This document shows positions 52,254 to 63,358 of a stretch of DNA of 64,000 nucleotides, in pieces. The stretch spans positions 1 through 64,000 of the forward strand of contig JAKCPI010016710.1 in assembly GCA_023213315.1 (NCBI GenBank), given 5' to 3'. Origin of the DNA: Euborellia annulipes (taxonomy: Eukaryota; Arthropoda; Insecta; Dermaptera; Anisolabididae). The notes beneath the pieces are model-generated. The model did no database searches and was not told where the DNA came from. It was given only the letters and a program-made list of their open reading frames with translations. Made by a program: the position numbers and the translations under genes. Position 1 is the first letter of the stretch, and each line of letters opens with the position of its first letter.

Positions 52254-53200
52254 GTTAAGCTAATCATATGATTAAATAAGAGCCTAGATCCTAGTTAACT
52301 AACAAAGACACAAAATTCGGTATATAAGGCGTGAAATTAGAAACACAAGCCTTTTATATTTAATTTTTAATAAAAATTTTTAAATTTTTATTAAAACACC
52401 TTTAATTAATTATTATAATTTTTATAAATGCCTTTATTAAGTTGCTATCTTCACATTTCACTTTCCTTATATCTCAGATAGCGAATTATATTTGTTAAAA
52501 CTCATTTTTTTAACTCGAAGGTTAGACGTGTTCCTGTTTACTATCGGTAAACTTAACTAGAAGTGAAGCACCGTTTCGAAGAAGATAAAACGTTTTCCTA
52601 AGATTTAAATATCTCTAAGGTATACGTCTAAGTTGTTCAAGAGTTGTTGTTGTTGTTGTTGTTGTTAAGTTGTAACAGTCAGGCATTAATTGGGTGAAAC
52701 AAAAATTGTTATCCTAGAATTATAACATCATCAAATGATAATATAAATGCTAAAAGATCAAAGGGCTTGATGAATGAGAGAGATAAAAGCGGGGGGGGGG
52801 GGAGTTGATTGTAATTAAATATTTTAATAATATATATATATATTTTTATTATATTATCTATATCATCATCGTGATCGTCATCATCGCCATCCTATAACAA
52901 TGGAATTTAATTATGTTAAATTAAATTTAAAATTAATTATTATTATCATCGTCGTTATTTTTTTTTTGTATGTTTGTGAGTATCTCTCTGTGTATGTCTG
53001 TGTGTGTTTTATTAAAAACAATTCATAAATTTTATTATAGCTATTGATAAAATTATTTATTTATTTATTTATTTATTTTTAATTAAATTTTATGCATGGA
53101 TGAAAATTAAAACAAGTATGTTGGAGAACTTTTCTGTCGCTGGGATTAGGCTGGCGAAATATTTATGTAACCCTATGGCCTCTGGCTAAGGGGAAATAAA

Positions 53201-53232
<32 letters not shown>

Positions 53233-53389
53233 ATGTATTAACGTTAATTTCAGGATATATAATGGCAAAAAAATATAATTTTTTTTTCCCAAGGCGCGGA
53301 TGTTTGACAAAAAAATTGTAAAAATAGAAAAAGTACGATAAAAATCTTGAGAAAAAATATACTTTATTTTTTATCTAATTCTTGTATTT
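52254..53389. other. Non-coding stretch with simple repeats
   Basis: (TTG)n at 52,642-52,665, an (ATC)n-like run at 52,860-52,895, a G run at 52,791-52,802, (TTTA)n near 53,052-53,080 and a 28-base A run at 53,202-53,229. No gene was recognised. Confidence 0.5.
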
Positions 53390-54400
53390 TTACTTTCTCT
53401 TACCTATGTATATATGTAATATATATATAGAGAGAAAGTATAGGTTTCATGTCAAAAATTCGATGTCGAGATTTTGATGGATCTTCACGTTTTGAGGTCC
53501 CCTGAATCCAAAAAAGTGGTTTTCGCGACATGGTCTGTCTGTCTGTCTGTCTGTCTGTGTGTGTGTCTGTGTGTGTTCAATTTTAAGCATGAAGGAATTG
53601 AGCTAGGAGGCTGAAATTTTATATTTAAGTTAAACAGCCCCCGGGACCGACAAAATAAGCTTTTAATCAAAATCGGCCAAAAAGTACTAGTACTTTACTG
53701 ATGTACTTTTTCAGTTTTTTTCGATTTTCTCAAAATTCGCTCTAACGATTTTGATTAAAATTCAAAAATCAATTATTTATTAGATGCACTTTCAAATGTA
53801 TATTCTCGTTTTGCCCTCAAAATTGTTTGAAGCACACTTTACTCTTGTGCTTCATAGGAAAGATAGGAGAAATAAATGGTTGCCATGGTAACCGAATTTA
53901 AATCTTTTTCTTTTTATTAGATTAAAAATCAATTATTATTTAAACGCCCATTTTTTTTTTCGGAGAAAACATATCTCTCTCTCTCACAAAACTATCTTCT
54001 CTCTTTCTACGCGTTTTAAATTTTTCTACCTTATCTTCGCATTTGGACAATGTTAATTTCCTATAGGGATTTGTATGTTAATTTCGATTCAAAAGGGGGT
54101 CCCCTTTGGAACTTTTTACGCATTTAAAATTTTTTTTTCCAATTCTTATGAAACTTTGTATTTATTTACGAATCTATATTGTGTATAAAATGTCCAAATA
54201 TGAGATTAAAATTTTGAAAAATAACCATAGTTTATTTGAAGCAGTCAACATTTAAAATGCAAGTTTGAAACTAAGGTGCTATCGGAAACTAAATATATCT
54301 CGACACAAAAAATCTGGTGTGACCAGCACAGTGCGCAACTTTCTCTTACCGAAGGGTAAGAGAAAGTTGTGTGCTGTGCGCCAGTCACACCAGATTTTTT
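53390..54400 (+). mobile_element. Family A element, long subtype (~1.01 kb)
   Basis: A plus-strand counterpart of 22,024-23,058. It carries the extra segment at about 53,900-54,290 ('ttcctatagggatttgtatg', 'aaaagggggtcccctttgga'). The terminal hairpin (about 54,310-54,396) is close to perfect in this subtype: 'actttctcttacc' faces 'ggtaagagaaagt'. Confidence 0.75.
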
Positions 54401-55205
54401 TTGATTTTCTTATCCATCTGCATGAGTTCAATTGAGATATAAATGAGAATTATGATGGAAATTAAAAAAACCGATACTTTTAATTATGAATACAACTTAA
54501 TCTTTGAATAACTTTTAAGGGGTTGAATTTATCGAACAAAGTATTCAGACCATTTTTGTAGAGCGTTAAATTTCCTACAAAATATGTTCTGACGGTATTT
54601 TTAGGTATATTTGTTTCAGTGGAATAAAATAAACTGCAAAAAGTGCAAAAATCCCATGTTATTTAAATGGGAAATGGATTATGATTTAGGCGCGGTTTAA
54701 TATGAATATTAAGGGTTGATATGGGTCGAATTTTTTTTAGGTCAAAACCTAAAAATTTAGAGGGCGTTTGCAGCATGAAACGCAATTTGGGAAATAACGG
54801 ACACCTTATCGACACAAAAAATCTGGCGAGACAAGCACAGGACGCAACCAAAGAGAAAGTTGTGTGCTGTTCGACCACTCACTGCAGATTTTTTTTTTTA
54901 AATATCGCTCATCAAAAATCAAGGCCCTCCAAGTCAAATAATTATTATTTTCCAAAGATAATCTTCTACGTCAGTGAGAGAGGCTTGGCAGCCTCCCTTT
55001 CCTGGAGCAAATGGCCTTCCTAGCGTCTGTTAATACCTAGGGTTGCTGTTTAGGGGGTAATTAGTGTGCAACGACCCTTATCCCCTCTGTCAAAATATAT
55101 ACACACCTAAAATATATAAGCGAGGTTTGTTTACACACCCAACAAAAATAAGAAGGCGAGAGGGAGGAGAAGGAACGCCTTCAGCGTGCTTTGCGACTAG
55201 TTATG
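54401..55205. other. Non-coding stretch with a family A hairpin remnant
   Basis: A degraded family A terminal hairpin lies at about 54,808-54,893. The open frame through it (54,721-55,023) is an artefact. No gene was recognised. Confidence 0.5.
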
Positions 55206-55317
55206 TATATAGGGACCTCAAAACGTATATATCCATCAAAATCAAATTTTTGACATGAATCTAATACTTTCTCTCTATAGCCTATATATTAACATATATA
55301 GAGGTAAGAGAAAGTAA
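55206..55317 (-). repeat. Family A terminal fragment
   Basis: The last ~112 bases of a minus-strand copy: 'gggacctcaaaacgtatata', then the AT hairpin and 'taagagaaagta'. Confidence 0.7.
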
Positions 55318-55902
55318 AAATATCTTTCAATTACGCGATGCACTTTTTCAAACAAAAATATAGATATTGGCTATATACTCGTATAAATTTAAATATATTT
55401 GAGGGGGGGGACCCTCCCCTGATTGACAATTATTTTATCTCACTTGGTGTGAGTGACAAAATATAATAAATAAAACTTTAATCTTCCAAGAAACTCACAT
55501 TTGTATATTTAATTTATACGCCATATATATCTCTCCCCCCCTCCCCCCGCCCACCGCCCCTTCTACTCCAATCCTTCTATTTTATGACGTTTCATACTTT
55601 GCTACTGCATATAGTGAAATTTCTTCTTTAAACTGTCTAAAAACTTTTTGATTAACGAACGGTGTGTGTGCAAAAGTGAATTTATGGAAATGGTTTTGAT
55701 TACGACCCTCCAAACTTGAGAGAAAATAATAAAAAATTTTTAAACTTTGTCCAACTTGAAGGGTGAGTTAAAATAAAAAATAGTCGCTTGCTAGCTAGAG
55801 CACAACTCAAAAATTTGTAATTTCATTCCTAAATTAACTATAATTTAGTAGCGTTGTTAAAAGATTGAGAAAAAAATTCTCAAATATCCTAATAGGATTT
55901 TT
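55318..55902. other. Non-coding stretch
   Basis: AT-rich with a C-rich tract at about 55,532-55,562. No gene was recognised. Confidence 0.5.
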
Positions 55903-56124
55903 TTTTTTTTTTTTGAGGGTAAAGCCTTAAATTACGGCATAAAAACCCTCAAAAGCCTACAAAGGAAGGCATTGCCCGGTTGTTTACCTCTGGTGCATCG
56001 TGCACGCAGACACGCACCAGCCCATGTGTGCCGGTATCTGGCCCAAATTGCCATCAACCCGGTTCCCAGTGTTTGGGAGTGAGGGGCCCTTCACCTCTCT
56101 ACTCCCCAAGGATCGGTCCCTTTT
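55903..56124 (-). mobile_element. SINE-like repeat, family C
   Basis: A full minus-strand copy, from the T run through 'gaggg(t)aaagcc' to 'ctctactccccaaggatcgg'. A SINE B tail fragment adjoins at 56,130-56,160. Confidence 0.7.
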
Positions 56125-56399
56125 TTTTAACACTCACACTTTTTCCCATTCACACAGGAATTTCAAAATAGCAGAAATTTTTTTTTTTTCTTAAATAAAT
56201 CGGGTATGGGGCTCGGATTGGTTAAAGACAGACAGACGGACACTCCGACATTGCATACAGTATACAGAACCGAAGGCTAGTAAACAAATAAGCCTATTTT
56301 CCTTTGATTATAAATTTGGCTTGTGAAGTTTTAATATAGGGCCTATTATCAAAACTAAATGGTGTGACAACTAGGGTTGTGCAAAATAATCGATTCTTC

Positions 56400-56697
56400 T
56401 TTTTCAAAGTCGTATTCCACTTTTCAGAGGAGTCGTGACCTCCTCATTTCTTCCGTGCTCTCACACACCGTTCTTGCAACTGCAGCCCGTCAGCGTGTTT
56501 TTTCCTGTTTTTTTTTCAGCATGGAGTGATTTGCCAAGTTGGGTCTTTATTTGATCCGCCCATCTTGCCTGTGATCTGCCTCTTCTTCTTATGATCTTCT
56601 ATAAGCCGGTGTCTGAAAGAGTAAGGTGGCCGAAGTATTTAACGACCCTCTCGAGTATCACGTCGGAAAGACCCCGGTCCGCGTAAACTCCCTCTAA
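56400..56697 (-). pseudogene. LINE 3' end, RTE/BovB-like C-terminus relic
   Basis: On the minus strand: LSDVILERVVKYFGHLTLSD, then a stop, then RRRGRSQARWADQIKTQLGK. This is the FGH...(R/G)GRP-x-RW-x-D-x-IK pattern found after the reverse transcriptase in RTE-type LINEs. A frameshift leads to AVARTVCESTEEMRRSRLL, equivalent to the family's A-x-DR-x2-WR ending. It is short, with a stop and at least one frameshift. Confidence 0.65.
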
Positions 56698-57147
56698 AAT
56701 GGATTTATTGGTTGGGCCGGCCGTCCCCGGGACCCTACCATCCCCTTCCCCCCCCCAATTTTTAAAAATTTTTTTTGTGTTATATGTGTTTTTTTTTTTT
56801 GTGTTTTTTTTGGGGAAAAAAGTGCGACAGGAAAGACGAGAGCCCTGACAATGTTGGTTGTGATGTTTTTGTCCTGCCAGATCTTGGTTAGTCTAACCCA
56901 GTGGTTCCCAACCGGTGTGCCCCGGCACCCAAGGGTGCCGCGAGAATGCCTCAGGGGTGCCGCGAGATATTTAGGGCAAAAAAAAAAAAACAAAGGGTGA
57001 AAAAATAAAGTTTTCCAAGTAAAAAGGTGAAATGAACGGAAGCGGCAAGTTTCCCGCATGACGGAAAAACTTTGCAAAAAAAAAAAAAAAAAAAAAAGGT
57101 AAAACGATTTTCAGGACAAAAAAAAAATTTTTTTGTATAGACAGCAA

Positions 57148-57360
57148 AAATTTCGTTTTCCTAAAAAAATAGGTAAACTGATTTCCATGCAAGGGGAAAA
57201 AAAGTGAGAAAAATCCCGCGTAGGGAAAAAAAAAATTTCCCGCGGAAAAGCGGCAAAAATTTTGTCTTTCTAAAAATAAGGTAAAATGATTTAGACCCAA
57301 GAGGGGGGAAAAAAAATTTCGTGGAGGGGAAAAGATCTTCCGGAGGGCGGCAAAAATTTC
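57148..57360 (+). repeat. Minisatellite, ~100-base unit
   Basis: Units begin GGCAAAAATTT(C/T)GT at 57,148, 57,251 and 57,348, followed by 'ctaaaaa(n)taggtaaa' and A/G-rich runs. It forms the body of the hAT-like element. Similar A/G-rich words occur at about 58,345-58,430 and, inverted, at 51,080-51,220. Confidence 0.6.
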
Positions 57361-57414
57361 GTAGGGGCCTATTGCTAGAGGGAAAAAATAAGGAAGGGTG
57401 CCCCTAGTGTGTTA

Positions 57415-57544
57415 TCCCACCTAGCACTGCAACCAAAAATCGGACATTTCGACGCCGCATGGACGTTCTGCGATGTCCCAAAGTTGCAGCATCGTCCCTT
57501 CGACGGTCTAAATGTCCGCTTTTTGGTTGCAGTGCTAGGTGGGA
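57415..57544. mobile_element. Short foldback MITE (130 bp) inside a hAT-like element
   Basis: Arms starting TCCCACCTAGCACTGCAACC and continuing to 'ggacattt' are inverted at 57,508-57,544 with about one mismatch. The word TGTTAT occurs on both sides and may be the target duplication. Open frames across it on both strands are artefacts of the inversion. Confidence 0.7.
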
Positions 57545-57675
57545 TGTTATTCCCAACGCATCTTTGGGGTGCCGTGGACTTCAAAAGATTGGGAATCACT
57601 GGTCCAACCATTGACAGTTTCCCCAGCTGCAACCGCCGATTGATAATAATAATAATCAATTATTTTCATATAAAA

Positions 57676-58340
57676 AAATCTGGTGTGACTGGCGCACAGC
57701 ACACAACTTTCTCTTACCTTCGGTAATCGAAAGTTGTGTTCTGTGCTTGTCACACCAGATTTTTTGTGTCGACATATATTTAGTTCCCGACAGTACGGAA
57801 CATTTGAATTCAGATGTAAAATTTATAAGTATGGGAAAATATTTATATTTTGTTACCATGGCAACCATTTCTCCTATCCTTCCCTATGAAATACAAGAGT
57901 AAAGTGGTCTTCAGAAGATTTCAATTGCAAAATGAGAATATACAATTTAAAGAGCATCTAAAAAATAATTGATTTTTGAATTTAAAAAAAAAATCGTTAG
58001 AGCAAATTTAGAGAAAATCGAAAAAAACTGAAAAAGTACATCAGTAAAGTACTAGTACTCTTTGGCCGATTTTGATTAAAAGCTTATTTTCACTGTCCCG
58101 GAGGGTGTTTAACTTAAATATAAAATTTCAACCTGCTAGCTCAATTCCTTCATGTTTAAAATTGAACACACACACACAGACACACAGACAGACCATGTCG
58201 CGAAAACCACTTTTTTGGATTCAGGGGACCTCAAAACGTGAAGATCCATCAAAATCTCGACATCGAATTTTTGACATGAATCCAATACTTTCTCTCTATA
58301 TATATATTACATATATACATACATAGGTAAGAGAAAGTAA
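57676..58340 (-). mobile_element. Family A element
   Basis: A complete minus-strand copy, with the terminal hairpin 57,678-57,762, the 'gttaccatggcaacc' core, a (CA)n tract and the end 'taagagaaagta'. Confidence 0.75.
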
Positions 58341-59019
58341 AAAGGTCAAATGATTTTCGCTTAGGAAAAAAAAATGGAAATTTTACTAGAGAAATAAAAA
58401 AAAAGGTATAATAGATTATTTTTTTTCCATAGTCCAACACCCCTAGTGGTAACACATCACAAACTTTAAAGTTGTGTGCTGTGTGGTTGGTCAGTCAGTC
58501 ACACCAGATTTTTTAAATTTCATTTTGTCAAGTCTCTTTTCTTTTTTTTTTTTTTTTTCCTAAAGGAAATGAATAAAAAAAAAAAAGTAAAAAACAGAGA
58601 ATAAACAGGCCAAATAGTTTAGGGGGTTTGTTTTTCAAGAGGCCAACACAACACAGAGACTCTGAATAAATGCATTTAATTTCTTCTCTCTTCTCCTCTT
58701 CCTCCTTCATTTTAGCGCTCTCTCTTTTGTATCTCACCTACCCTCCTCTCCTTCCCTTTGCCGCCACCACCACCATTTCCTCTATTTAAATATTTCCCCT
58801 CTCTCTCTCTCTCTTGAAATACAACAGTCTAAATTTGTCCATTTGAAATTAAATTTACGTTATAAACTGTTTTAGTTTTTTTTTTTTTTTTTAAGTAACT
58901 AGAAGATTATATTTGTAAAAATTATTTTTATCTAAATTAGTTTTTGCATTTATTTATTTATTTGCAGCCGCAGGGTGACTATTATCAACTCGTAAAAAAT
59001 ATCAAATTGTGTGTTCAGA
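58341..59019. other. Non-coding stretch
   Basis: A family A end fragment at about 58,467-58,515 and a (CT)n run at 58,799-58,814. Open frames in the A/G- or T/C-rich parts are low-complexity. Confidence 0.5.
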
Positions 59020-59225
59020 AATATCTATATGTATAAAAGCGGAATGCCCGTCTGTCTGTTCGTCTGACATGCTCTGTTTGATCAAGTTCCGGTGGAATTT
59101 TGCAGCCTTATTGAAGACGTTATGGAGAGTCCAGGAATAATACTCGGGTCCCCAAATTCCTAAAAGTGGAAACGCAAAAAATTCTAGAAAATGAATTTGA
59201 CCATTGGAAAGCATTGAGTTTAGGT
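59020..59225 (-). repeat. Dispersed repeat family K
   Basis: An inverted copy with 'gagcatgtcagacgaacaga', 'gaggaagtt'-like and 'ctttccaatggtcaaattc' words, in the same order as 37,660-37,905 read backwards. Confidence 0.6.
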
Positions 59226-59309
59226 AATTAATTTTTTTTTTTTGTTTTCTCTTAGTTAGTAACTTGCGGGACCATCTGTATATAAGGGGAAGTGAGTTTT
59301 ATTGGTGCA

Positions 59310-59602
59310 GATCGAGGGGGGTGACCTGGTGCAATGGCATATGCCCCGGAAAGGCGGAGATCCTGAGTTCGATTCCCGGGGGCCATGGGATGTTCGGCCT
59401 CACCAATAAACATGGGCGTAACTAGGGGGGTGTAATCAGGAGCCTGCCCCCCCCCCCCAGAAAGCTCCTTGCCCCAAGAAAAATTGAGAAAATATGGGGC
59501 TTTCCAGGCCCAGCGGAGGATAGCTGGTCCCATGGCCCCCCTGGGGGGGGGCAAATTCTCTAGTTACGCCCATGCCAATAAATAACACTCAGTCTTGTTA
59601 AG
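59310..59602 (+). mobile_element. tRNA-like SINE, family R, with a hAT MITE inside
   Basis: The head GGTGACCTGGTGCAATGGCA and box B-like AGTTCGATTCC in 'cctgagttcgattcccggg' resemble a tRNA gene 5' half and T arm. The acceptor stem does not close, so it is a SINE head rather than a tRNA gene. The family J insertion occupies 59,411-59,574. Only one copy occurs in the window. Confidence 0.5.
59411..59574. mobile_element. hAT-type MITE, family J (164 bp)
   Basis: The ends CATGGGCGTAACTAGGG and its exact inverse CTAGTTACGCCCATG are flanked by the exact octamer CCAATAAA (59,403-59,410 and 59,575-59,582). Confidence 0.9.
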
Positions 59603-60111
59603 CATTGAGTTTTGTCTTCCCTTATGAAAAATTAAAGACAATTAAAATTTAAAAAAAAAAAAATTAAATTAATTTAATTAAAAAGATTAAAATGATTATT
59701 TAATTATTTTAATTAAATAATTAAATCTTTCAAATGAAAAATAATAAAAATTGTCATATAATTAATTTTTTTTTCCTTTAAAAGATCGGAGATGAAACTT
59801 TGATTGGATCAAGCAAGAGAGAGACAGGCAGATGGGCACTCCACCGCCGCCATATATACCTGGTATATAGATTTATTACTTTTTACTTTCTCTTACCTAT
59901 GTATATATGTAATATATATATTAGGGTCCGACCGAAACAAGATTTTCAGCCGAAACCGAAACCGAAACCGAATATTCGGCCTCAAACTTAGTTTCGGCCG
60001 AAACCGTAACCGAAACCGAAACTTGTATTTCCTATAAAAATAAATTTTTTTTCATTTTACTTTTTTTTTTTTTTGAATTTTTTTCCCTCCCGTGAAAATC
60101 ATTTTACCTTT

Positions 60112-60993
60112 TGACGTGACAACGTCTTACAAATCATGTGTCTATAGTGGCATGTTAGAGGGGCATGCACGAAAAAGTTTATTGGCTTGAATAACTCCTC
60201 TGTCTTAAGAGGTATAATTATGGGGAAAATACGGTTAGAAAGATTGAGTTTTCAGCTAAAGATTTCACCATTTATTTTTTTCCTATCATTTTATTTTACC
60301 GCGCTGCGGTAAATTCTAATTTGAAAGTTTAAACCCCTATAGATTCTGAACGGCTAATCAGATCAGACCAAATGAGATGTCATTTGGTGCAGAAAGAAAA
60401 CCTCTAATAGAATAAATAAAAAAATCCCGAGTAATTAACTCCAAAATTGGTTTTTTTCTCGAAAACCTCATTTTTTAGGCAAAAAAATATCGAAAAATAG
60501 CCCTACTTGACCATAAAAGCTACATTAAATCTAAATATAGTTTTAGAAAGAGTGGTTCAATACCCCCAGGGCTTTTTTTCTTTTTTTTGATATGAGGTCA
60601 TTTTACCGCATGAGAGCACTCGGCGGGATTTCGTTTTTCGAAATTTTAAACCCCTATAGATTCCGAACGGCTAATCCGATCAGACTAAATGAGATGTCAT
60701 TTAGAGCAGAAAGATAACTTCTAATAGAACAAATAAAAAAATCCCGAGTAATTAACTCCAAAATTAATTTTTTTCGAAAAACCTCATTTTTAAGCATATG
60801 TTGCCCTTAAAGGATAAAAGTTTGGCCACACCTGTCATATATTGTTTCAATGAAAATGTTTGAACATGTTTATTTATGAAAACAAACTACTAGTAAAAAA
60901 ACAAAACAATACTTTCTCTCTTTATATTTCAATATAGGTAAGAGAAAAATTTTTTTTTTTTGAAATCAAGCAAAAGACGTTGTCACGTTAAAA
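60112..60993. mobile_element. Candidate nested element with inverted GACGTGACAACGTC ends
   Basis: The word TTTTGACGTGACAACGTCTT is inverted near 60,972-60,992. Between them, two direct units of about 317 bases repeat 'aaacccctatagattc', 'gaacggctaat', 'aaatgagatgtcattt' and 'cccgagtaattaactccaaa'. No target duplication was recognised. Confidence 0.45.
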
Positions 60994-61035
60994 AGCCACC
61001 GGCTCTGTAGAAGACACAGCTAACACCTAATTTTT

Positions 61036-61692
61036 TTACTTTCTCTTACCTATGTATATATGTAATATATATATAGAGAAAAGTATTGGATTCATGTCAA
61101 AAATTCGATGTCGAGATTTTGATGGATCTTCACGTTTTGAGGTCCCCTGAATCCAAAAAACTGGTTTTCGCGACATGGTCTGTCTGTGTGTGTGTGTGTC
61201 TGTCTGTGTGTGTTCAATTTTAAGCATGAAGGAATTGAGCTAGGAGGTTGAAATTTTATATTTAAGTTAAATACCCCCGGGGACCGGAAAAATAAGCTTT
61301 TAATCAAAATCGGCCAAAAAGTACTAGTACTTTACTGATGTACTTTTTCAGTTTTTTTCGATTTTCTCAAAATTCGCTCTAACGATTAAAATTCAAAAAT
61401 CAATTATTTTTTAGATGCTCTTTAAAATGTATATTCTCCTTTGCCCTCAAAATTGTTTGAAGCACACTTTACTCTTGTACTTCAGAGGAAAGATAGGAGA
61501 ATTGGTTGCCATGGTAACAAAAAATAAATATTTTCCCATGTTTATAAATTTGACATCTTAAATTCCAATATATTGGCGGAAACTAAATATATGTCGACAC
61601 AAAAAATCTGGTGTGATAAGCACAGAAGACAACTTTCGATTACCGAAGGTAAGAGAAAGTTGTGTGCTGTGCGCCAGTCACACCAGATTTTT
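61036..61692 (+). mobile_element. Family A element nested in family S
   Basis: A complete copy apart from the outer left arm. It lies inside the hAT-like element that itself interrupts another family A copy. Confidence 0.75.
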
Positions 61693-62576
61693 TTTTTAGG
61701 GAGACTAAAATTTTTTTCTCCCTCAAGTGCAAATTATTTGACCTTTTTTTTTTGCATGCGAGTCTCATCCCATTTTTTCAGACTCTGGTTTCGGCCGGCC
61801 GAAAGGTTCGGCCACTTTTTGGCCGAAACCGAAACTACGGCCGAAACCATGATTTTTGGCCGAAACTGGCCGAAACCGTAACCGAAACCGAATATTCGGT
61901 CGGTTCCTAATATATATAGAGAGAAAGTATTGGATTCATGTCAAAAATTCGATGTCGAGATTTTGATGGATCTTCACGTTTTGAGGTCCCCTGAATCCAA
62001 AAAAGTGGCTTTCGCGACATGGTCTGTCTGTGGGTGGGTGGGTGGGTGTGCGGGTGTGTGGGTGTGTGGGTGTGTGGGTGTGTGTTCAATTTTAAGCATG
62101 AAGGAATTGAGCTATGAGGCTGAAATTTTATATATAAGTTAAACACCCCCCGGGACCGGAAAAATAAGCTTTTAATCAAAATCGGCCAAAGAGTACTAGT
62201 ACTTTACTGATGTACTTTTTCAGTTTTTTTCGATTTTCTCAAAATTCGCTCTAACGATTTTGATTAAAATTCAAAAATCAATTATTTTTTAGATGCTCTT
62301 TCAAATGTATATTCTCGTTTTGCCCTCAAAATTGTTTGAAGACCACTTTACTCTTGCACTCCATAGAAAAGATAGGAGAAATGGTTGCCATGGTAACAAA
62401 ATATAAATATTTTCCCATACTTATAAATTTTACATCTGAATTCAAATATTCCCTACTGCCGGGAACTAAATACATGTCGACACAAAAAATCTGGTGTGAC
62501 AAGCACAGTACACAACTTTCGATTACCGAAGGTAAGAGAAAGTTGTGTGCTGTGCGCCAGTCACACCAGATTTTTT

Positions 62577-63211
62577 CAGTTTTTTTTCGATTTTCTCAAA
62601 TTTCACTCTTTTTGATTAAAATTCACAATCAATTATTTTTTAGATGGTCTTTAAAATGTATATTCTCATTTTGTGCTTGAAATCTTTTGAAGCACACTTT
62701 ACTCTTGTACTTTTTTTTTTTTTTTTTTTTTTTTTAAAAACACTCACACTTTTTTCTCATTCACACTCACACTCACACACGCATTCACACAGTCTTTTCG
62801 GCAACTCAGGCCATATAAGACTTTTACGATAACCGTTATTGATAAATATACATATAGGGGTCCAGGCATTCTTATTTAAGCCATTTGGTATCCAATTGGC
62901 TTAAATAAAATCATCGGACTGCCTGGGGTCCGAACCCGCGACGTTTGGTATATGAGGTTAGCACGCTAACCTCTACGCCATGCCCCGAGGGCTACTCTTG
63001 TACTTCAAAGGAAAGATAGGACAAATGGTTGCCATGGTAACACAATTTAAATCTTTTTCTCTGTTTATGAATTTTACATCTTGAATTTTAATATATCGGC
63101 GGAAACTAAATATATCTCGAAACAAAAAAATCTGGTGTGACAAGCACAGAACCTTCGATTATCGAAGGTAAAGAAAGTTGTGTGCTTTCAACCATCACAC
63201 CATATTTTTTT
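62577..63211 (+). mobile_element. Family A element, 5'-truncated, split by a SINE
   Basis: Starts abruptly at 'ttcagttttttttcgatttt', directly after the previous copy. It continues to a degraded terminal hairpin ending 'catcacaccatatttttt'. The SINE at 62,713-62,993 interrupts it. Confidence 0.7.
62713..62993 (-). mobile_element. tRNA-derived SINE, family B, with perfect target duplication
   Basis: A minus-strand copy, from a 23-base T run (poly-A tail) through the body to box B (GCGGGTTCGGACCCC near 62,930) and the head GCCCTCGGGGCATGGCGTAG. The perfect duplication ACTCTTGTACTT (62,701-62,712 and 62,994-63,005) marks the insertion into family A. Confidence 0.9.
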
Positions 63212-63358
63212 AAATTAATTGGCTGAAATGAGTTGACTTAAAAATTTCGGCACTTGATCAAGAAAAGGCGAGGGCCCAGCTGGTTAAGGGTCCAGAGGCG
63301 CTCCTATCAGCTAGTCTATCTTTACTTTCTCTTACCCTATATATGAAATATAGAGTAA

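Larger units (their letters stand above)
56899..57601. mobile_element. hAT-like element, family W (703 bp)
   Basis: The classic hAT termini CAGTGGTTCCCAACC and, inverted, CAGTGATTCCCAATC (13 of 15 identical) are flanked by GTCTAACC (56,891-56,898) and GTCCAACC (57,602-57,609). The interior has tandem ~100-base units and a second inverted element (57,415-57,544). It is non-coding. Confidence 0.85.
59922..61909. mobile_element. hAT-like element, family S (1,988 bp)
   Basis: The ends TAGGGTCCGACCGAA and, inverted, TAGGAACCGACCGAA are flanked by ATATATAT on both sides (59,914-59,921 and 61,910-61,917), inside a family A hairpin. Both ends carry arrays of 'ggccgaaaccgaaacc'. The interior contains a complete family A copy and an inverted pair 'ttgacgtgacaacgtc' (60,112 and about 60,975). 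No transposase frame was found. Confidence 0.8.
59883..62576 (+). mobile_element. Family A element split by a 2-kb hAT-like element
   Basis: The left stub (59,883-59,921) and the remainder (61,910-62,576) join inside the AT hairpin to give a normal family A copy. The 'tgggtgggtgggtg' tract replaces the usual (TG)n. Confidence 0.8.

Noticed and set aside
57375..57753. Open frames of about 70-105 codons on both strands around the 57.4-kb foldback
   Set aside because: They mirror each other across an inverted repeat and show no domain.
59310..59400. Possible true tRNA gene
   Set aside because: Box B is good, but the acceptor stem does not close and no clean anticodon arm can be drawn, so it is called a SINE head.
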